A program made the position numbers and the translations under genes. Below are positions 18,894 to 27,554 of a DNA stretch of 64,000 nt, piece by piece. The stretch spans positions 124,001 to 188,000 of the forward strand of contig JABLXK010000001.1 in NCBI GenBank assembly GCA_013178095.1. The letters are read 5' to 3'. The DNA is from Anaerolineae bacterium (GTDB lineage Bacteria; Chloroflexota; Anaerolineae; Anaerolineales; Anaerolineaceae). The notes below the pieces were generated by a model. The model was not told the origin of the DNA. It ran no database searches and worked only from the letters and a program-made list of their open reading frames with translations. The number at the start of each line of letters is the position of its first letter. Position 1 is the first letter of the stretch.

Positions 18894-19702
18894 AGAAGAC
18901 GCCTTTCCGCATCGGCACCACTTCCTATATTATTCCGGCGGATATCCTGCCGAATGCGGCGTACCTGGCCGGCAAGGTGGACGACGTGGAGTTGGTGCTG
19001 TTCGAGGTGGAGGAAGGCGGCGGCAACCTGCCGGATGAGAATACCCTCGCACAACTGGCGGATATTGCCCGGCGGAACGACCTGACCTATACCGTGCACC
19101 TGCCGCTGGATTTGCGCCTGGGGGATGACGACCTCTCCCGCGAGCGATCCACGCGCAAGGCGCTGCAAGTGATGCGGGCTACCGAAGCGCTGAATCCCTT
19201 TACGTACACTCTGCATCTGGACGGCCGTTCCGTGCAGCAGGAGTATCTCTCGCCCGCCTGGCAGGCCTGGCGCGAGCGAACCCATAAGGCGCTGTCGGAA
19301 TTGACCGCTTTTCTAGAAAAGCCCGCTTTACTAGCGGTAGAGAACCTCGACCATTACCCGCCGGACTTTTGGGACGAAGTGTTGGAAGGCTTGCCGGTGA
19401 GCCGTTGCATTGACGTGGGGCACCTGTGGGTGGACGGGCATGATCCATTACCATATCTGGAAAAACACATCGCGGCCGCGCGGGTGATCCACATCCACGG
19501 ACACATACAGCGCGACCATCAATCCCTGAGCGCGATCCCGCCGGCCGAGTTGGAAAGGGTGATTGGGTTTTTGGTGGAGAGCGGATTTAGCGGCGTAATC
19601 ACCATGGAAATATTCGGCGAGCAGGATTTTCAAACTTCCTGCGCTGCTTTATCGGCAGTGCTGCAAAGATTGCATTTGGAGGCGAAATGGGAAAATCATT
19701 GA
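18890..19702 (+). CDS. cbiR: TIM-barrel protein, probable cobamide-remodelling hydrolase CbiR
   Basis: 270 residues from ATG 18890. The fold signature is the AP-endonuclease-2/sugar isomerase TIM barrel: [16 protein letters not shown] at the N-terminus, [47 protein letters not shown] and the C-terminal [10 protein letters not shown], giving a cluster of metal-binding His/Glu/Asp. CbiR enzymes remove the nucleotide loop from cobamides so that a new lower ligand can be added. The assignment rests on position between cobS and cobU with overlaps on both sides, plus fold and length. A different phosphatase role in the same pathway remains possible. Confidence 0.72.
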   Translation: MKKTPFRIGTTSYIIPADILPNAAYLAGKVDDVELVLFEVEEGGGNLPDENTLAQLADIARRNDLTYTVHLPLDLRLGDDDLSRERSTRKALQVMRATEALNPFTYTLHLDGRSVQQEYLSPAWQAWRERTHKALSELTAFLEKPALLAVENLDHYPPDFWDEVLEGLPVSRCIDVGHLWVDGHDPLPYLEKHIAAARVIHIHGHIQRDHQSLSAIPPAELERVIGFLVESGFSGVITMEIFGEQDFQTSCAALSAVLQRLHLEAKWENH

Positions 19703-20226
19703 CCCTGATCCTGGGTGGGGTGCGCAGTGGAAAATCGAGCCGTGCCCAAAAGATGATGGAGGAGAAAGGCGGGCCGGTCCTGTTCGTCGCCACCGCCAGC
19801 GCCGGAGATGCCGAGATGGCAGAACGCATCCGTGTGCATCAATTGGAACGGCCGGCGGGTTGGGCTACCCTGGAAGCCTCCCGCCATGTCGGCGCTGCCA
19901 TCCGGGAGCAGGATTTCAAGGGAAATATCCTGTTGGATTGCCTGACCTTGCTGGCCAGCAACGTGATGATGGAATTCCCCGAGCCGGTGGATGAGCAGGC
20001 TTATACGCAGGCCATGCAGACGGAAACCGATGAACTTCTGGAAGCCTATCATGCGCATACCGGGGAATGGGTGATTGTTTCCAACGAGGTTGGCTTGGGG
20101 GTGGTGCCGGCCTATGAAATGGGGCGCTATTACCGCGACGCGTTGGGGCGCGCCAATCAACAGCTCGCGGCGGCGGCCGACCGCGTGATCTTTATGGTGG
20201 CGGGAATTCCTATGGTTGTTAAATAA
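19687..20226 (+). CDS. cobU: Adenosylcobinamide kinase / adenosylcobinamide-phosphate guanylyltransferase
   Basis: 179 residues. The P-loop [30 protein letters not shown] with the region that carries the guanylylated residue, the family motif [13 protein letters not shown] (RP.W.T.E), [11 protein letters not shown] and [11 protein letters not shown] are all present. It phosphorylates adenosylcobinamide and adds GMP to give AdoCbi-GDP, the CobS substrate. It starts inside the cbiR end (16-base overlap) and ends the operon. Confidence 0.92.
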   Translation: MGKSLTLILGGVRSGKSSRAQKMMEEKGGPVLFVATASAGDAEMAERIRVHQLERPAGWATLEASRHVGAAIREQDFKGNILLDCLTLLASNVMMEFPEPVDEQAYTQAMQTETDELLEAYHAHTGEWVIVSNEVGLGVVPAYEMGRYYRDALGRANQQLAAAADRVIFMVAGIPMVVK

Positions 20227-20415
20227 ATACCTGCTTTACCGATCAAGTTGTTTGCTGCCCAATCCATCTTCCCAAAGAAACTTTTTTGATTTAAAGTTTT
20301 TCGTGAATTTCCTTATGAATGAAATACTGGAATTTATATCGAATATCAAAAAACCCTTGACGATGAAATAAATCCGAATATTATCAATGCATAATCTGGT
20401 AAGACCTGAGGATAT

Positions 20416-21243
20416 ATGCGCTTTATTAAAAAAGACATCAGAAGCGGAAATTGGTTTGTTGCGGCTACGATGATTTGGACGTATGTTGTGTTAGCAATTC
20501 CTGCATTGCGCGGTTTGAACTTTGAAGATCCACTGACCAGGATCACTTTTATTCTTGCAGGAGCATCGCCTTCTGTATTCGGGTTATTCTTTGTGTTCCT
20601 CACCGCTGATCGGACCTATATCCGTATGTTCCTGAAAAGAATCGTGACCCTGGGCAATACAAAAATGGAAAAAATAATCATCGCCCTGGTTCTGGTGCCG
20701 CTGGTTACGGTGTTTTCAGCTTACCTGAGTTTTCTTTTTACTTCAGTTCCACCTGATTTTTCTGTCCTTGGCGCTTATACTAAAAATATTGGCGGACTTT
20801 TCCTTTTCGCCATTTTTACTTTGGTTTTTGGCCCATTGGCGGAAGAAATTGGTTGGCGAGGATATTTACTGGATTGCTGGCAGGAAAAAGGAATAATCGG
20901 CTACGGTGCAGGCATTGGGTTGATCTGGATGCTGTGGCATTTACCGATGTTTTTTATAACAGGCTCATATCAAAACTCGCTTGCTTTGCAAGGGCTAATC
21001 CCGGTCCTGTCTTTTGCATTATCGACAATATCTCTCGGCGTGATTATTGGGAAAATCACCAAAACCACCGGTAGTATACTGCTGGCGATCCTGTTCCATT
21101 TCACTATTAACTTTACAGGTGAACTTATCCCACTTTCATTGGCTGGGGAGCTCATTAACGCCCTCATCCTCACAATCATTGCTGCTTGGATCATTTTTTC
21201 ATCCTCTTCAAATAAGGAAACAGCCAGTGGAAACGGCGGATAG
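20416..21243 (+). CDS. CPBP family intramembrane glutamic endopeptidase
   Basis: 275 residues, eight or so hydrophobic segments. CPBP (Abi/Rce1-like) motifs are intact: motif 1 AEEIGWRGYLL with the catalytic Glu pair, motif 2 WMLWHLPMFF with the His, and motif 3 ILFHFTINF. Members cleave or process prenylated or other membrane-bound peptides; the substrate here is unknown. A second CPBP gene overlaps its end by 17 bases. Confidence 0.85.
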   Translation: MRFIKKDIRSGNWFVAATMIWTYVVLAIPALRGLNFEDPLTRITFILAGASPSVFGLFFVFLTADRTYIRMFLKRIVTLGNTKMEKIIIALVLVPLVTVFSAYLSFLFTSVPPDFSVLGAYTKNIGGLFLFAIFTLVFGPLAEEIGWRGYLLDCWQEKGIIGYGAGIGLIWMLWHLPMFFITGSYQNSLALQGLIPVLSFALSTISLGVIIGKITKTTGSILLAILFHFTINFTGELIPLSLAGELINALILTIIAAWIIFSSSSNKETASGNGG

Positions 21244-22066
21244 GGCAGAATTAATACCTCAAATAGGAAAATATTTCAGCGCCACAATAATTATCACATG
21301 GATTGTGTGGCTCCCCGCATTGCTGATCAGGAATTATGAACTTGTCATACCGATTCCCTACGACGTATTCATCAAAATCGGCAGTTTTGTTCCAACTCTG
21401 GTGGCATTGTTTTTGATACACAAATATGACGGAAGTGAAGGGATCCGCTTGATATGCAGATCGTTGATAAATTTCCGTATCAGAATTGAATGGCTTTTCT
21501 TTATATTTCTCGTCTTGCCGGGGGTGTTGATAGCATCGTATGTAATATTACGAATATCAGGTGGAAATTTGCCGCGGATGGGAATTGATCCCCGATTTAT
21601 TCCGATTGCATTTTTGTATGTCCTTATCTTCCTTGGGCCGCTGGGTGAAGAAATCGGCTGGCGCGGTTTTGCGTTGAAACGAATCCTGCGGAATACACCC
21701 CCGATACAAGCGGCGATATTTGTTGGATCTATCTGGTCAATTTGGCACTTGCCGCTATTTCTTATTAATGGAACTACCCAGAACGCTTTGGCAAAATTCG
21801 GGCTGCTGCCGGCTTTTTTCGGATATATGCTCTATACGGTCATGCTTTCGATTTTGATTACGCTATTGTTCGTGAAATGCAACGCAAATATTTTTGGCTC
21901 GATCTTGTTTCATACCGTCAGCAATTTATCGCAAGGAGTCCTCCCATTGATTTTTTCGAAAAATGGAGCAATGATCGAACTCCTTATTTTGTGCATGGTG
22001 ACCGCTGGTTTTGTTTATGGATTCAGAGAAATCATGTTTTCTAAAACGCGATTAACCGGCGTATGA
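21227..22066 (+). CDS. CPBP family intramembrane glutamic endopeptidase (tandem paralogue)
   Basis: About 279 residues from GTG 21227, chosen because AAGGAAA lies just upstream and the earlier ATG (21047) sits deep inside the previous gene. Motifs: GEEIGWRGFALKRI, WSIWHLPLFLI and ILFHTVSNL. It is similar in layout to the gene before it and overlaps it by 17 bases, which suggests tandem duplication and translational coupling, and perhaps a heteromeric membrane protease. Confidence 0.8.
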   Translation: METADRAELIPQIGKYFSATIIITWIVWLPALLIRNYELVIPIPYDVFIKIGSFVPTLVALFLIHKYDGSEGIRLICRSLINFRIRIEWLFFIFLVLPGVLIASYVILRISGGNLPRMGIDPRFIPIAFLYVLIFLGPLGEEIGWRGFALKRILRNTPPIQAAIFVGSIWSIWHLPLFLINGTTQNALAKFGLLPAFFGYMLYTVMLSILITLLFVKCNANIFGSILFHTVSNLSQGVLPLIFSKNGAMIELLILCMVTAGFVYGFREIMFSKTRLTGV

Positions 22067-22121
22067 ATTGCTGGAATCATTCTCATCGATGGGGTCGGTA
22101 ACAGCGATCTTAAAATAGGAT

Positions 22122-22862
22122 CTACCCTGCGCAGAAGATGTGCACTGCCTCGCGCACGAAAGCCGCGCCGCCCTTGCGGATGCGTTCATAGTTGACCGCG
22201 AAGCGCGGATCGGCCACCCACATATCCGCCAGGTTCCGCATCATTTCTTTATCAATTGCGTAGAAATAGCGGTTGATGTAGCTCATGTAGTCGGCGATGG
22301 CCGCCTGGATTTGCGGATCGTCCGCTTTCACCCGTTCATCCGCGCCGACCATGCGGAGTGTAATTTCCTGCCCCTCGGCTTTAATGGCTTCCTTTTTATC
22401 CGCGGAGTAGGAACCCCAGCGCTTTTGCGATTCGGCGTAGGCGGCGGTGCTGCCCCAGCGCTGGCGTGCTTCTTCTTCATACTGGGTTTCGTCGAATCCC
22501 TCGAAAATTTCATTCTCTTTCATTTGACTTTCTCCTTTGAGAGTGTGTATGGTTTGGTCGACCGTGTGGATCAACCTGTCCAGGCGCTGGCGGCGGTTCA
22601 TCAAGGCCGAGCGGTGCTTTTCCATTGCGTCCAATGGATCGAAGTCCGGTTGGCTCATGATGATTTGGATGTCCTGCAGGGGAACGTCCAGCTCGCGATA
22701 GAACATGATCTGCTGCAGACGCAGCAGGCTGCCGCGGTCGTAATAACGGTAGCCGTTTCCGCCAATTTGGACCGGCGCCAATAATCCAATTTGGTCGTAA
22801 TAGCGGATCGTACGCGTGGTCACGCCTGCCAGATCGGCAATCTGCTTGATACTGTATGCCAT
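22122..22862 (-). CDS. MerR family regulator with TipAS-type effector domain
   Basis: 246 residues from the ATG complementary to 22860-22862. The N-terminal MerR helix-turn-helix reads YSIKQIADLAGVTTRTIRYY. A coiled-coil dimerisation helix (residues ~80-115) and a C-terminal TipAS domain from ~residue 120 follow (EEARQRWGSTAAYAES, and the Tyr/Arg-rich C-terminus). TipA-like proteins bind thiopeptides or other hydrophobic drugs and activate their own promoter by untwisting a long spacer. The promoter upstream has exactly that architecture, so autoregulation is likely. Confidence 0.87.
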   Translation of the reverse strand: MAYSIKQIADLAGVTTRTIRYYDQIGLLAPVQIGGNGYRYYDRGSLLRLQQIMFYRELDVPLQDIQIIMSQPDFDPLDAMEKHRSALMNRRQRLDRLIHTVDQTIHTLKGESQMKENEIFEGFDETQYEEEARQRWGSTAAYAESQKRWGSYSADKKEAIKAEGQEITLRMVGADERVKADDPQIQAAIADYMSYINRYFYAIDKEMMRNLADMWVADPRFAVNYERIRKGGAAFVREAVHIFCAG

Positions 22863-22882
22863 TTTTTCACCTGTTATGGAAG

Positions 22883-22913
22883 ATCTTACACCTTTACGTA
22901 ACGTTAATGTCAA
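22883..22913 (-). promoter_or_regulatory. MerR-type promoter with 19-base spacer and dyad operator
   Basis: On the minus strand TTGACA (22913-22908) and TAAGAT (22888-22883) are separated by 19 bases, the over-long spacing typical of MerR-activated promoters. The spacer holds a 19-bp dyad (22891-22909) in which two ACGT cores and flanking TT/AA pairs are symmetrical. It sits 21 bases before the MerR gene. Confidence 0.85.
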
Positions 22914-22917
22914 GAGT

Positions 22918-22945
22918 AAAAAAATACCGCTTCGCAGCGGTATTT
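22918..22945 (-). terminator. Terminator of the phosphotransferase/acyltransferase operon
   Basis: A perfect 10-bp stem AAATACCGCT / AGCGGTATTT with a 4-base loop; on the minus strand it is followed by a T run (22924-22918). It lies 15 bases after the stop at 22960 and just upstream of the MerR promoter. Confidence 0.9.
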
Positions 22946-22959
22946 GCAGGTTATTTAGT

Positions 22960-23706
22960 TTAGCTTCCCTGAAAAGCGGATTTCTGCTTGGCCAATTTTT
23001 TAAGCATTTTTTTACGATCCTTCCGCTCCAGCTTGATGCCGGTGGTGATGGTTGTGTAAGTGAAGAAGAAAAATAATAAGAAAATAACGAGTGTGATAAC
23101 CAGGTTGTACACCTGTACAGGCTTGTTCAGTAGAGGCAAGGTGATTTCCGGATTCCCGACAAAGAACATAAAGATATTGGTCAGGATGGCGATAAACCGC
23201 ACCTCGGTCGGGCCGAGGGATGCGTAAGAGATCTTGAACTCGCCTTTGACTGAAGTGGTGATATAAACCAGATTGGCCATGCACTGGTAGCCGACCAGAG
23301 CCAACAGCGCCAGGGTCAGGTCGACATAGGGAGAAAGGCCGATGCCGACAAAGATCAAGACCTCGCTGATGGTATCGATGGTGTGATCAATGAAGAAACC
23401 GTAGCGCGGACGTTCAATTTTCCGATAACGCGCCAGGTTGCCGTCCAGGCTGTCGCCGAACCAATTCAGGAAAAAACCGAGGTTGGCCAGCCAGAAATAA
23501 TTCTTGTCAAATGTGGTCAGATAATAGCTAACGCCGATCAGCACGGACGCGAAAAACCCAAGGAAAGTCAGATGATCCGGCGTAACCCAGCGGGGCATGT
23601 GCGCAACCAGCCAGGCAATCGCCGGCCTCTCCAGCGGTCCCAGCAGGATATTATTGACTCGATGGTGCTTTTTGATCTTTTTGAGCTCTTTTTCTTTTTT
23701 TGCCAT
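22960..23706 (-). CDS. CDP-alcohol phosphatidyltransferase family membrane protein
   Basis: 248 residues, about six hydrophobic segments, Lys-rich at both ends. The family active site is complete: D85, D88-G89, A92-R93, G103, D107 and D111, matching D-x2-D-G-x2-A-R-x9-G-x3-D-x3-D. It condenses a CDP-lipid with an alcohol to form a phospholipid. The N-terminal PDHLTFLGFF is typical of the family. The upstream co-oriented acyltransferase recalls the actinobacterial pair of phosphatidylinositol-phosphate synthase and PIM acyltransferase, so an inositol lipid is one possibility; the alcohol cannot be read from sequence. Confidence 0.88.
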   Translation of the reverse strand: MAKKEKELKKIKKHHRVNNILLGPLERPAIAWLVAHMPRWVTPDHLTFLGFFASVLIGVSYYLTTFDKNYFWLANLGFFLNWFGDSLDGNLARYRKIERPRYGFFIDHTIDTISEVLIFVGIGLSPYVDLTLALLALVGYQCMANLVYITTSVKGEFKISYASLGPTEVRFIAILTNIFMFFVGNPEITLPLLNKPVQVYNLVITLVIFLLFFFFTYTTITTGIKLERKDRKKMLKKLAKQKSAFQGS

Positions 23707-23733
23707 ATCTTATTCTACCTTTTTTGCGTCTGT

Positions 23734-24636
23734 TCAGGGCATTTTTTCCAATGCAAACGGCCAAAGCGGATAAGTCATGGCCCATTGGGTGGGGTGCTCG
23801 CGGATGAATGGTTCAGCCAGTTTTAAGACTGTTTCCGCGTTTCTTTCAATTTCATCGGTGGCGTTGTCGAAAGTTTTCATCATTACCGGGCCTGAGCATT
23901 CCAGCGTGTAATTTTCTTCAGGCGACCCGACGCAGGCGACCAGCAGGATGGCGGCGTTGGTTTGCAGCGCCATGCGCACGTAGCTGACAGGCAGGGGAGC
24001 GGGATAGCCGAAGAAATGCGGGTAATAATTCGTTTGGGGCAGCGGCCGCTCCAGGCCGGTAATCACAATGCCGCCTTCCCGCAAATGAGTTTTCGCCAGC
24101 CGCATGCTCTCGGTTGACATAGGGGTGATGTTGATACCGATATCCCTGCGCAGGCGGTTCTGCCACTGGTAACTGGGCCGCGGCTGAGGATATGAGAGCG
24201 CTTGAACTTTATACCCATGCAATGCCATGGCACGCCCGGCGAAGTCGAAATTGCTCAGGTGGGGGGCGAGCAGCAGGGTTCCTTGATTCTTCTCTTTGCG
24301 TTCTTCAAGAATTTCCACAAGGCGCGGACTGAGCTTGACCCTGTCCAGAATTGCCTGGTAATTGTAGAGGTTGTGATACAAATCGAAAAGATTGCGTGCG
24401 GTTTTTCGAAAGTTCTCACGCACGATATCATCTAATTCCTCTTTGGTGAGTTTTTCTCCGGTGACGATCCACAGGTTGGCGCGTACGGCGCGAACCATGC
24501 GGGAGTCTTTATGGGAAGAAATCCAATCCGCGACCCTGTCGGCGAGTCGATACCCGGTTGCGGGTTTCATGGATTTTGCGATGCCCAGGATAATTCCAAT
24601 ACCGATGCGGCTATTAATAATGGATTCCAATGACAT
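23734..24636 (-). CDS. LpxL/PatA-like membrane acyltransferase
   Basis: About 300 residues from the ATG complementary to 24634-24636; the frame stays open to 24834, but the extra residues look non-conserved, so the start is uncertain. The lysophospholipid acyltransferase HX4D motif is LLAPHLSNFDFAG, with the later GGIVITGLERPLP and the C-terminal REHPTQWAMTYPLWPF (the usual P-x-Q-W). It transfers an acyl chain from a thioester donor to a glycolipid at the inner membrane face. It is transcribed with the CDP-alcohol transferase 27 bases downstream; together they probably build a membrane phosphoglycolipid. Confidence 0.82.
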   Translation of the reverse strand: MSLESIINSRIGIGIILGIAKSMKPATGYRLADRVADWISSHKDSRMVRAVRANLWIVTGEKLTKEELDDIVRENFRKTARNLFDLYHNLYNYQAILDRVKLSPRLVEILEERKEKNQGTLLLAPHLSNFDFAGRAMALHGYKVQALSYPQPRPSYQWQNRLRRDIGINITPMSTESMRLAKTHLREGGIVITGLERPLPQTNYYPHFFGYPAPLPVSYVRMALQTNAAILLVACVGSPEENYTLECSGPVMMKTFDNATDEIERNAETVLKLAEPFIREHPTQWAMTYPLWPFALEKMP

Positions 24637-24815
24637 AACGATAATGTTAACACAAATCAACAAGCGGGGATTCACCTTCAAAGAATCTAAGAATATTTTT
24701 ACATTTATATATTTCTCCTTTCCTTCATCTTTGCAACCGTAGCGATTTAAATCCGGAATGTTCGCATCTGTGCGTATGAGAATATAGTGAAAATATTGCC
24801 TCATTTTGGCTTGTA

Positions 24816-24848
24816 TACGAACACATAAGAACATAAAACATGTTCGTA
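24816..24848. promoter_or_regulatory. Operator upstream of the DeoR-type regulator
   Basis: TACGAACA (24816-24823) is repeated inverted as TGTTCGTA (24841-24848), with a nested second dyad GAACAT-N5-ATGTTC (24829-24845). Located 55 bases before the regulator gene, this is a likely binding site for that regulator and for control of the whole PTS operon. Confidence 0.65.
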
Positions 24849-24902
24849 TGTGTGCTATATTTTGACCTGCAACATTTCAGCACATAGAATGGGAGGGTAG
24901 AC

Positions 24903-25670
24903 ATGCTAAAAGAAGAGCGACAGCAAATCATTATTCGTGCGTTGGAACAGAACGGCAATGTGAAAGTGAATGAGCTTGCCGATTCATTCAACGTCTCGCG
25001 CATGACCATCCGTAGAGACTTGTTTGAAATTGAAAAAGGCAATCTTTTGAAGCGGATTCATGGCGGGGCTATTCTGCCGCTGCGTTCGCCGGCGTATAAC
25101 CAGCTGCCCACAATCAAAAGGATGGATTTGATGAAGGAGGAAAAAATCAGGATCGCCAAGGCATTGGTTCCGCTGATTCAGGAAAAAGAAGTGATCTTCT
25201 TAGGATCCGGGACGACCACGCTCTATGTCGCCAGGGAGCTGCATGACCGGGACGATATCACTATTCTGACCAATGCCATTACGGTAATCAATGAGTTGGG
25301 AACAGACGCGAAAATGCAGATCATTGCCATCGGAGGGTTTCTCAGAAGAGCCGAGCAATCCATGATCGGCCACTTCGCCGAAAGGGTGATCGAAGACTTG
25401 CGGGTCGATAAAGTCATAGTGGGTATGCGCGGCGTTCATCCGCATTTCGGTTTGACCAATGAAGATCCGCAGGAATTGATGACCGACCGAAAAATTTTGG
25501 GCATCAGCGACACGGTCATTGTCGTGGCTGACCATACCAAAATTGGGCACGTATCAACCAGCAAAACTGCCCCGGTGACCGATGCAACCACGATCATAAC
25601 GACCGTGGATGCGCGCGAAGAGATGGTGCAAGGAATAAGAGAGCAGGGTGTGGAAGTCATCCAAGTTTAA
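24903..25670 (+). CDS. DeoR/GlpR family sugar-operon transcriptional regulator (AgaR-like)
   Basis: 255 residues. The N-terminal winged helix-turn-helix reads ERQQIIIRALEQNGNVKV followed by SFNVSRMTIRRDL, then the HGGAILP junction. The C-terminal DeoRC sensor has ISOCOT-fold motifs FLGSGTTTLYVARELH, ILTNAITVINEL and VVADHTKIGH. Such regulators respond to a sugar phosphate and usually repress the adjacent catabolic operon. It is the first gene of a seven-gene run and has a dyad operator upstream. The inducer is probably an amino-sugar phosphate. Confidence 0.9.
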   Translation: MLKEERQQIIIRALEQNGNVKVNELADSFNVSRMTIRRDLFEIEKGNLLKRIHGGAILPLRSPAYNQLPTIKRMDLMKEEKIRIAKALVPLIQEKEVIFLGSGTTTLYVARELHDRDDITILTNAITVINELGTDAKMQIIAIGGFLRRAEQSMIGHFAERVIEDLRVDKVIVGMRGVHPHFGLTNEDPQELMTDRKILGISDTVIVVADHTKIGHVSTSKTAPVTDATTIITTVDAREEMVQGIREQGVEVIQV

Positions 25671-25690
25671 TTATTGAGGAGAGTAAGGTT

Positions 25691-26728
25691 ATGCAGCAAG
25701 ATAAAGGCAAGTTCACACAGCAGGAAATTCAGTCTCAACCCACCACCTGGATGGAGACGCTGAAATATCTCAAGCGCGATTGGACCGGCAAACTTCCGAT
25801 TTTGCAGAATTATGACCAGGTTATTGTCACCGGATGCGGATCGACCTATTATTTTTCAATCTGGGCTTCCCGTTTCCTTCAGGAAAACACGGGGGTTGCG
25901 TGCGCGGCTTTACCGAGTTCGGAAATTTGGTATTCGGGGGAAAGTTGGTTGAAACCGCATCGAAACACCCTGTTGATAGCGGTGTCGCGCTCAGGCCTGA
26001 CGACTGAAACACTGCATGCGATCGAGGCCTACAGAAAAATGAATAAGGGCGACGCGATCGCCATCACCTGTTACGAGGACAGCCCCCTGGCGAAAATGAT
26101 CAGCACAGCGTTCGTTACAACAGCGGGGAAGGAACAAAGCATTGCTCAAACCCGATCTTTCACCAACATGATGTGGCCGATCATCTTTTTGTCGGAAAGA
26201 AATATTGAAGATTCTCTGATTGAGCAAATCGGCCAATCCAGCCGGCAAATGGTGGAGAAATACCAGTCCACGGCGCAGAAAATCGGCAGTGATGCGAGGC
26301 TTTCAAAGTTTTTCTTCCTCGGAAACGGCCCGCTTTTTGGGTTATCCCAGGAAATCATGCTCAAAATCAAGGAGATGTCCCTGAGCCATTCGGAAGCTTT
26401 CCATTTTCTTGAATTCCGCCATGGGCCCATGTCGCTGGTCAACGAAAGCGCGCTGGTGGTCGGATTCAACCATCCGCAATTAACGGAGTTTGAATATCCG
26501 GTCATGCGCGACATGAAGGAATTGGGCGGGCAAACCCTGGCTGTCGGGTCCTTTGAAACGTCTCCATCATTCGCCGATCATGCTTTCAACATAGGGATGG
26601 ATGTCCCCATGGCGTGGCGTTTCCCGATGTACCTGCCCCTGCTGCAAACGATCGCGTATGAACGCAGCCTTTCCAAAGGACTGGACCCGGACAACCCTGA
26701 AAATCTGAAAGCGGTTGTGGAATTATAA
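25691..26728 (+). CDS. Double-SIS sugar-phosphate isomerase/deaminase (AgaS/GlmS-C-like)
   Basis: 345 residues with two SIS domains: VIVTGCGSTYYFSIWASRF then LIAVSRSGLTTETLHAI, and in the second half FFLGNGPLFGLSQEIMLK and HFLEFRHGPMSLV. The Glu-His-Gly-Pro segment resembles the isomerase half of glucosamine-6-phosphate synthase. No glutaminase domain is present, so it should work as an isomerase or deaminase rather than a synthase. Within this operon the likely substrate is glucosamine-6-phosphate, galactosamine-6-phosphate or a fructosamine-phosphate. Confidence 0.85.
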   Translation: MQQDKGKFTQQEIQSQPTTWMETLKYLKRDWTGKLPILQNYDQVIVTGCGSTYYFSIWASRFLQENTGVACAALPSSEIWYSGESWLKPHRNTLLIAVSRSGLTTETLHAIEAYRKMNKGDAIAITCYEDSPLAKMISTAFVTTAGKEQSIAQTRSFTNMMWPIIFLSERNIEDSLIEQIGQSSRQMVEKYQSTAQKIGSDARLSKFFFLGNGPLFGLSQEIMLKIKEMSLSHSEAFHFLEFRHGPMSLVNESALVVGFNHPQLTEFEYPVMRDMKELGGQTLAVGSFETSPSFADHAFNIGMDVPMAWRFPMYLPLLQTIAYERSLSKGLDPDNPENLKAVVEL

Positions 26729-26737
26729 AGGCCGGTC

Positions 26738-27199
26738 ATGCAACTCAATGAGCTGTTGATTCGCGAAGCTGTTCAAGCCAGACTCGACCTGCGGACGAGG
26801 GATGAGGTCATCCAAATGTCGGGGAAAATGCTCGCGGCTGCCGGCGCTGTGGAACCGCGATATGCAGACGCCATGAAAAAAGTCATGGATGATCTGGGAC
26901 CTTATTGCGTGATTGCGCCGGGAATCGCCTTGCTGCATGCGCGGCCTGAGGATGGCGTGATCAGGTCCTGTTTGTCTTTGATCACGCTGCAGAAACCGAT
27001 CGAGTTCGGGCACTCCAGCAACGATCCGGTCGATTTGGCATTCGCCCTGGGCGCGCTTGACAAAAAAAGCCACATCAGCGCCCTGGCGGAACTGGCCGGT
27101 TTTCTTTCCAATGCAGATTTTTTGCGCGTTCTGCGCGGTAGTGCTGATACACCTGCATTGCAGACGTCGCTATTCAGTTTCATAGAAAAAGGAAAGTAG
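26738..27199 (+). CDS. PTS system EIIA component (mannitol/fructose/ascorbate type)
   Basis: 153 residues, a single EIIA type-2 domain. The phosphorylated His is H67 in GIALLHARPEDGV, with the family's SLITLQKPIEFG following. It receives phosphate from HPr and passes it to the EIIB encoded 7 bases downstream. No EI or HPr gene is visible in the window. Confidence 0.88.
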   Translation: MQLNELLIREAVQARLDLRTRDEVIQMSGKMLAAAGAVEPRYADAMKKVMDDLGPYCVIAPGIALLHARPEDGVIRSCLSLITLQKPIEFGHSSNDPVDLAFALGALDKKSHISALAELAGFLSNADFLRVLRGSADTPALQTSLFSFIEKGK

Positions 27200-27206
27200 A
27201 GGATTT

Positions 27207-27482
27207 ATGGTGATCGCAACGCTTTGTGGAATGGGTTTTGGAACCAGCATGATGCTCAAGCTATTCATCGACGATATCCTGAAAGCGGAAGGCATCAAAG
27301 CGGAAACCAACCCCTGGGATTTGGGATCGTTCAAGGGAAATAAAGCCGATATCGTTGTGGCCCCGGTGGATATGGAACCGCACTTGCGCGATTACCCCGC
27401 AAAAATTGTCCTGATTAAGAACCTGGTGGATAAACAAGAGATCAAAGAGAAGGTCCTGGGGGCGCTAAGGGAACTCTCATGA
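27207..27482 (+). CDS. PTS system EIIB component (ascorbate/galactitol type)
   Basis: 91 residues. The N-terminal phosphocysteine loop is TLCGMGFGTSMML, Cys7 being the phospho-acceptor. Length and fold match UlaB/GatB-like EIIB proteins. It passes phosphate from EIIA to the incoming sugar at the EIIC channel. Confidence 0.88.
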   Translation: MVIATLCGMGFGTSMMLKLFIDDILKAEGIKAETNPWDLGSFKGNKADIVVAPVDMEPHLRDYPAKIVLIKNLVDKQEIKEKVLGALRELS

Positions 27483-27554
27483 GGAAAGGAGGATTATCGG
27501 GAAATCAATAACTTTCTAGGCACGATCGAAAAACAAATAAATTAGGAGGAAGAA

